Assembly (NCBI GenBank): GCA_016748015.1
Contig: JAAOMT010000603.1
Span: 188,021-252,020 of the forward strand
Reading direction: 5' to 3'
Source: Geosiphon pyriformis
Lineage: Eukaryota > Glomeromycota > Glomeromycetes > Archaeosporales > Geosiphonaceae
DNA: 64,000 nt
A model generated the notes under the pieces. The model saw only the letters and a program-made list of their open reading frames with translations, ran no database searches and was not told the DNA's origin. This document shows, in pieces, positions 53,285-64,000 of this stretch. A program made the position numbers and the translations under genes. The number at the start of each line of letters is the position of its first letter. Within the stretch, counting starts at the first letter, position 1.

Positions 53285-53810
53285 ATTTGGAAAAATTCAA
53301 GCAGAGTAGTTGAGCACGGCCTTGAAATTTAATAGCAAGCTTTTTTCAAAATAATAAATAATGATCTACCACATCAAACAAATCTTATCTGATAAAGTTT
53401 TTACTCTATTTAGATAAAGAAACTTGTTTATTAACTAAAATTGTTTCAACTTTGATGCCAACTTTATGTAAATGATTGAACCAGAATTTTCTTGTAAACA
53501 TTTGGGTGACATTAGCAACATAGGGTGATAACATCTCTCAAATATCACTGTATTTTAATCCTCACCTCATGATCGGTCAGACCAAAAGGTTTTGATCTTT
53601 ATCCTGCGGTATTAGCATAGCAAGAAGATGCAATTTCCATGTTCTAATCAGAGTGAACAGGAAATTTGCAAACTCTTGTAAAAAGACTTGAGATGGAGGG
53701 AGGTAAAGGTGGTCTCTGGAATGAAATTATAGTCTATTGAAGTTTAGTAGTTTTTGCTACGAACCATTTTCAAGAGTTAATTATCTATTAGCCATATGCC
53801 CAAAGGTGTT
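53285..53810. other. Intergenic region, PRP16 3' end to NSP1 5' end
   Basis: About 525 bp holding the NSP1 promoter and PRP16 terminator on the minus strand. No gene recognised. Confidence 0.55.
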
Positions 53811-58824
<5,014 letters not shown>

Positions 58825-60520
58825 TCTTGAGATGAATTGACGACTCGAAATATATGGTATACTGTAACAAAATCAGAAAGTCAAAAAATTGTTGATCATA
58901 ATATATTATTTACTGAGTCAATATATTATGGGCCACCTTTAGTCTACCGTCAACAATTTAGTCATTTTCTGAATAGCAAAGACCAAGAATACGATTGATA
59001 TGCCCGCAGCCTCATAACTATAATGAGCTGGAAGAAACACCCACACAAGCGGGCTGGCAAGGCTTTTGCTTCAACCTCTCTAGGTAATAGACGAGTCTGA
59101 AGAGTGACAGCTTTTTGGAGGGGGTGATTTCGTCCTTGTGACCTGTCTCGGTGGTTTAATATTTAGTGGATTATCTTTTCGTCGGCTTTACTAACTAAAC
59201 ATTCTATCATTAATAGAATCAAAAGAAATGGGAGCTGGGTAAATGTTAGATTAATGGAAAAGCGGCAGTTGGTAGCCATAGGTGAGCGCACAGCTTTCAC
59301 AGTACGAAGTATTTGATCGGTCGATATGTCGAAGGATATGGGATGATTGAAATACTTAAATTTTCACCTCCTTTTTGCACTTTTTTTATCGCAGGAGGGA
59401 CATATTAGTGCCATTCTGTGTTCAAATTTTCAACAACAGATTCCCCAAAGGTTAGAGGATACGGACTTTGGTTTGGAAGATCTTAGTTCATCCAAACTTA
59501 ACGAAATTAATGAACAACATTGATTTACTCAAAGATAACAATTAAATTTATTATGACCGCTTTTTCAATTAGCACAAACTTGAACAGGGAAATATATAAC
59601 TCCTTATGCTTCAGATCCATTGGACACTTTCGCCTTTACAAGCACTTAACCGATGAAGAGCAAAACCATAATTAGAAATTCGTTGAATAAACTATAATCA
59701 AACTGAGGAGTTTAGAAAATATGGCAATCAGTTTACAGAAGATGTACGTGAAAGAGCTCAGATTCGATTCTTATTCCCAGGTCCTTTGTCCAGAGTAGAT
59801 TTGATTCCCATTACCATGATATCGCCCAACAAGTCCTTACACATTGGAAGCATCCTTGTGGATATTGGCCAATATCTAATATTTTACTGAAATTTCTGTA
59901 AAAAATTCTGTCCGCTTAGAAGCACCAACGAGTCATGAATCCAAGTGGTTTGGTCTTGAAAGAACATTTACGATAGATGCCATAGTGTATATTCTGAATT
60001 GTTAATGAATACTCAAACATTTTTGTTAAATATTATTGGTGACTATATGTTTCATCCTCACGTTCTGGATCACCATTGATTTAATTCTATTGACTTACAA
60101 GGAAAGACCTCTGGAAGTTTATCATATATATGTATTCAGTGTTGTTGTGAATAAACAATTCCTGTCAAACACCTTACACAAGCATGAACAATTTAATATT
60201 CTAGATGACCTTTTTTTCATTCCAAGTATAATCCTACTTTGAGATTATATCATACCTTAACCAAATCGCCCAATACACATTCTTTGAAATGGAACAAATA
60301 ATCCTACGATATTAGGACAAGAAAAACTTGCTTAAGCGTTTTGCTGTATAGCATATTTAAGATTTTCAAAATTTCTAGACTCCCTAATGCTAAAATTAAG
60401 AATATTAAACTTTACCGCACGATTAAGAATAATATTATCTAACGACCAAAGGGCCTCATAAAATGAATATCAAGTACGTGAATCTATCTTGGCAAATGAA
60501 AATTCATTATTCCCGATCGT
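58825..60520. other. Unresolved region between PRP16 and the UHRF1-like gene
   Basis: About 1.7 kb of gene-like composition, unlike the AT deserts. On the plus strand an acceptor-like TTATCGCAG ends at 59394 and is followed by 42 open codons (EGHISAILCSNFQQQIPQ...). A second open stretch ends at 59890 (EDVRERAQIRFLFPGPLSRV...). A short ATG exon with a GGTGAGC donor lies at ~59254-59281 but does not join the first stretch in frame. I recognise no family. This may be a small spliced gene, a decayed gene, or chance. Confidence 0.3.
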
Positions 60521-62570
60521 TCAGGCCTTAGAATGAGAACTTTTTTTCTTTCCCGTAGTCTGAGGCTTAACCTCATGATATGAAGGAACCAAATGGTTGA
60601 TTATAGCGATCAAATCTTTGTTAACTTCAAGAACATCTTTGATCTTTTTCATTTCTTGATTATTATTGGATGATTGGAGATTAAAACGGCAAGTGGGGCA
60701 CTTTCCATCATTATTTTCTAGCGCACGTTCAAGGCATACTCTACATGCGTTATGCTCACATGGAGTCGTAACAGGAAATTTTGCCATTTCTTGGCACACA
60801 GGGCACATGAATTCTTCGCGAACTTTATCGATAAATTCTGCTTCATTTGTAGTTTCTGCTTCAAGGACAAGGGCCCAAGCCCGAGTGTTACGTTTGTCAT
60901 TTTTAATCAGCGTTTTCAATTTTGTTGTGGGGTTGTATTTATTGAGTTTGATTTTCTTTTGAAATATATTTTCCGAGGATTCAGCCAATTCATCACTACT
61001 ATCTGCCTTAAGGTCCTTACGCTTAGTGCTAGTCTTTGAACCTTTTTCTTTTTTATCTTCAGGAACGTACATTTCTAGGCCAAGTTTTTTGACTCGAGCT
61101 TTACCCTCGAGAGTCCAAGGAGCTGGCTCATCATCATCACGGCGCATTCGGTAACGCCATACATAGAATTTGTTTTTTCCTTTTTCACGCCAATACTAAG
61201 CATATTCAAAAAATAGAAAAAATAATACATAGAAATGATCTTTACAGGATTCCTTTGAAGAAACTTAAAAACAGGGCAAGGAGATTACCTCCACCAATTT
61301 ATATAAGCCATCGTAACGACATCCCTCTTTTGGGGCATATTTTGGGTTGTGTTTATTTAACCCATGCCCGCGTACAACTCTAATCGGCTGACTTTTACGC
61401 CAGTCCTTAGCTTTGGCACCTGTTTTTTCATTGATCGAGGCATTACAGGTGCGAGCGAGTGCTAAATTAGTTAATTTCAATTCTTGATCTTTAGACTGTT
61501 CATTGGTCCTCTTATTTCCTGAGAGATCCCTGCCACCGGCTCCCGTATAAGTAAATTCCTCGCCATTATCTACATCTTCTGGATAACCCCCACTCAACAC
61601 GAGTGAAACAGCCCCTTGTTGTGAACTACCAGCGATTCCAGCAACATGAGGTCTATGGACTCCTGCTTCCGAGCAGTTGATTCGATAAAGCCATGAAGAA
61701 CCAACTGGAATACCGGGAATTTTGCCAACGTGATCTTTATCAACAATAGTACAGGTTTTTGATCGGCCAACACAAGCCATACCACCACCCCATTGTTTGG
61801 TTTGTGTCGCTGAAGCCATTTTTGCCTTTTTGGTCTTTGAAATATCTAATTTTTTTCCAGCAGTTAATACTTCTTGATCATCATGTCTACATTGGGAGCA
61901 ATACCTTGGTAGAAAAAATTAATAAATGAATAATAATTTATCAATTTTATTGCAATTAGAAAAAGTTCAAAGGTACATACCAGTCATCGGGTGGTAGTAC
62001 AGTGATTTCTGGTTTTAAACAAGCCCAGTGGAAATAACTTTCACATTCGTCGCAGACTATTGTATGTTCCTCATCATCTTTCTTTCCGCATACGCTGCAG
62101 CCGCATTCTTTACAATTTTTTTTAGGATTATTTTTGCATCGATTACAAAAATAATCCTCTTCGGGTACTTCTTCAGAGTTGACAGGAGCTGCAACAGTTA
62201 CATAAACTTCTGAAGGGTGCAAAGACACGTTCGATACCCCTATTTCAACTCCAGATGGCTCTTCAATTTTTTCGGGTTCCAACTGCTGACTTGGGCAAAA
62301 ATCTTCAGTTTTGTCAATTCTTACGTGACTCTCCTCGGTCACCTCAGCTTTTAGGGAGACGAGTACAATATTTCCATTTTTGATATCATATTCAAAAAGT
62401 GTATTTCCATCTTCGAGTTGCTTCCCGCCAAAAAATAGGCGGAGACGATGGACCGGATAATCTTTTTCGCCCAAAGCTTTTGAAATATAAGGTCGCACTT
62501 CACTCACGTCTTGGGTAAACTTGGCTTCAATTTTTTCTCGCTTACCTTCAGCGACCACTGTGAAATACAT
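60521..62570 (-). CDS. UHRF1-like UBL-PHD-SRA-RING protein
   Basis: Three exons: 62570-61981, 61904-61289 and 61195-60521; 626 residues, GT-AG introns. Residues 1-75 are a ubiquitin-like domain ([20 protein letters not shown]). Residues 142-203 are a pre-PHD/PHD finger ([32 protein letters not shown]). Residues ~234-402 are an SRA domain ([23 protein letters not shown]). A C3HC4 RING spans C533-C571. In animals and plants this order marks UHRF1/VIM-type proteins that bind hemimethylated CpG through SRA and ubiquitinate histone H3 to recruit the maintenance methyltransferase. The tandem Tudor domain of animal UHRF1 is absent: only ~65 residues lie between UBL and PHD. Confidence 0.93.
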
Positions 62571-62860
62571 ATTTTAGAAAAGAATACTCTACCTTAAACA
62601 AATTTCTCGAAAGTTGACGATAGTTCAGTTTTTGTTATAATGTTACGCGTATCTTTCATCTTATTTTTTACGTGTACCAATTTTAGTAACCGATGAAAAG
62701 ATTTTTGATGATCAGTCCGAAATTTGGAAATTAAATATTTATTCAATATAAACTTTCTAAAATACTATCCGGAATTCTCTGGCATAACGTTTGGCTGCTT
62801 CTTAATATCTATCAATAAAATTTAGTTCACAATGAAGTTTAGGATATGTGTTCTGCTTTT
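62571..62860. other. Upstream region of the UHRF1-like gene
   Basis: Holds the presumed promoter on the minus strand. No TATA box or other site can be assigned with confidence. Confidence 0.4.
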
Positions 62861-63034
62861 TCAATTACTTCTGCATGCATAACAAAAAGTGTTTTTGTTT
62901 TTGCATTCTTTGCATTCTTTGCATTTAGCCAAATGTCTTTCTAATGGCCATTTTTCTCTTTTTAATAAAACTTGATGGATTCCTTTAGGTTGTTTTCTTA
63001 ATTTTTCATTAGAATAATTTAATGAAAATACCAT
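62861..63034 (-). pseudogene. Fragment of a DDE-type transposase-like protein
   Basis: A 57-codon frame from ATG 63034 to TGA reads MVFSLNYSNEKLRKQPKGIH, then KREKWPLERH and the Cys array CKECKECKNKN. The pattern (PKG, W-P-L, clustered Cys) resembles the central part of DDE endonuclease proteins common in fungal transposons. The array is encoded by a tandem 9 bp repeat (TTTGCATTC on the plus strand, near 62900-62925). No flanking domains remain. Confidence 0.4.
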
Positions 63035-63078
63035 GAATTAATATCGATTATTTGGTTCAAAAATATGTATCATGCATT

Positions 63079-63150
63079 TCTGGTTGTTTTTCACCAGATT
63101 TAAGACCTATTTACTGTGCTATTAAAGCATTTTTTTGGTATGTTGCATGA
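63079..63150 (+). pseudogene. Possible Tc1-type transposase C-terminal fragment
   Basis: A short frame reads FSPDLRPIYCAIKAFFWYVA and stops. It resembles the SPDLNPIE...K motif of Tc1 transposases, with Glu lost. It is too short for a firm call. Confidence 0.3.
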
Positions 63151-64000
63151 TTTGAACTGTTATTAAAAGTAAAACACTTATACAATTTAAATAAAGCACT
63201 TTAATTAAATATTTAATTTAATATTAATTATTATCTTTTTCTGGCTTTAAATAACAACATCTTTTTTTGAAAATGTTGGATGATTTTGAATATTAACAAG
63301 TTTAAGTTATAGTTTTTATTTACTTTTATAAAAAATTTATTGACCATAATTAATCTTTTGTTTTGTGTTTTAAATAATAACAATTTTTTATTTTTTGCTC
63401 GAATTTATTTTTTGTTAATATTAAAATAGCATATATACTTATTATGTGTTATTAATATATGCTATTCTTAAAAATAAACAAAACTTTAATGATATTTTTT
63501 TTTATATTTAATTATAATTTTTTTTGCAATTTTAATTTTATTATATTTTGTAATATATAATTATATCTTTATTATTCATTATTTTAATTTTTGTTTTTTC
63601 TTAATATAATATTAATAATATATTGTTAATTATTTAAATATCTAATTTGTTATACATGTTAAATTTTATTATTAATAAATATTATTGTTATAACTTTTAA
63701 ATTAAATATTTATTTTACTATAATTATATATTATTTAATTATTAATATATTTAAAAATTAAATTTTTATTTTACATTAAATTAAATTAATTATTATTAAT
63801 TTTACATAAATTTTTTTTAATTAATATTATTAAAAGTTTTTTATTTTTAATTACAGTTAATAATTTTTAATTTACTATTTTTATATTGTTATTAAAATTT
63901 AGTTTAATTTTATTAATATAATATTGTTTATAAAAGATTTTTAAAAAAATATTATTTAAATTTAAATTTGTTTAAAAAATTGTTATTTGGCTTTAACTAT
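63151..64000. other. AT-rich desert at the right edge
   Basis: Extreme A+T DNA like that at 14.6-17.2 and 40.5-42.5 kb. No gene seen. Confidence 0.6.

Overview
The window looks like a chromosomal piece of a filamentous fungus with a very AT-rich, transposon-loaded genome. The conserved genes carry many short GT-AG introns. The protein set (PKA catalytic subunit, LSM2, ATG101, NSP1, PRP16 and a UHRF1-type UBL-PHD-SRA-RING protein) fits an early-diverging fungus. An arbuscular mycorrhizal fungus (Glomeromycotina) is my best guess, but this is inference from style and content and I saw no species-diagnostic marker.

Left two thirds (1-43 kb): a repeat compartment. Five LINE-type non-LTR retrotransposons of one architecture lie here: A (+, 1-6.46 kb, 5' end outside the window), B (+, 7.87-14.58 kb), C (-, 18.80-25.50 kb), D (-, 26.67-33.43 kb) and E (-, 33.62-40.49 kb). 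Each intact layout is about 6.7 kb. ORF1 has an RNA-binding-like region, a CCHC knuckle and a coiled coil. ORF2 has an EEP endonuclease, a reverse transcriptase, an RNase H and a C-terminal zinc finger. ORF2 begins inside an ATGA overlap with the ORF1 stop, and tails are TAA- or TAAA-type. All five are dead; stops and catalytic losses are mostly C-to-T or G-to-A changes. Between them are extremely AT-rich deserts, a decayed Tc1-type DD34E transposon (17.2-18.4 kb), and two copies of an unnamed 0.83 kb element. One of those copies is well preserved and nested in LINE A; the other has lost nearly all its G and C.

Right third (43-62.6 kb): a compact gene block. In order: an exact 2.1 kb duplication of the 5' part of a PKA gene ending at a 20-N gap (probably an assembly artefact), the complete PKA catalytic subunit gene (+), LSM2 (-) and ATG101 (+) sharing a 220 bp divergent promoter, NSP1 (-), PRP16 (-, 20 exons), an unresolved stretch, and a UHRF1-like gene (-). 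The last 1.4 kb returns to AT-rich DNA with transposase fragments.

The genes serve unrelated housekeeping roles: cAMP signalling, mRNA decay and splicing, autophagy initiation, nuclear pore, spliceosome remodelling and methyl-cytosine reading. The most suggestive pairing is the C:G-to-T:A decay of the transposons and the nearby UHRF1-type gene, a family tied elsewhere to maintenance of cytosine methylation. That link is a hypothesis. I did not find a clearly new multi-gene system.
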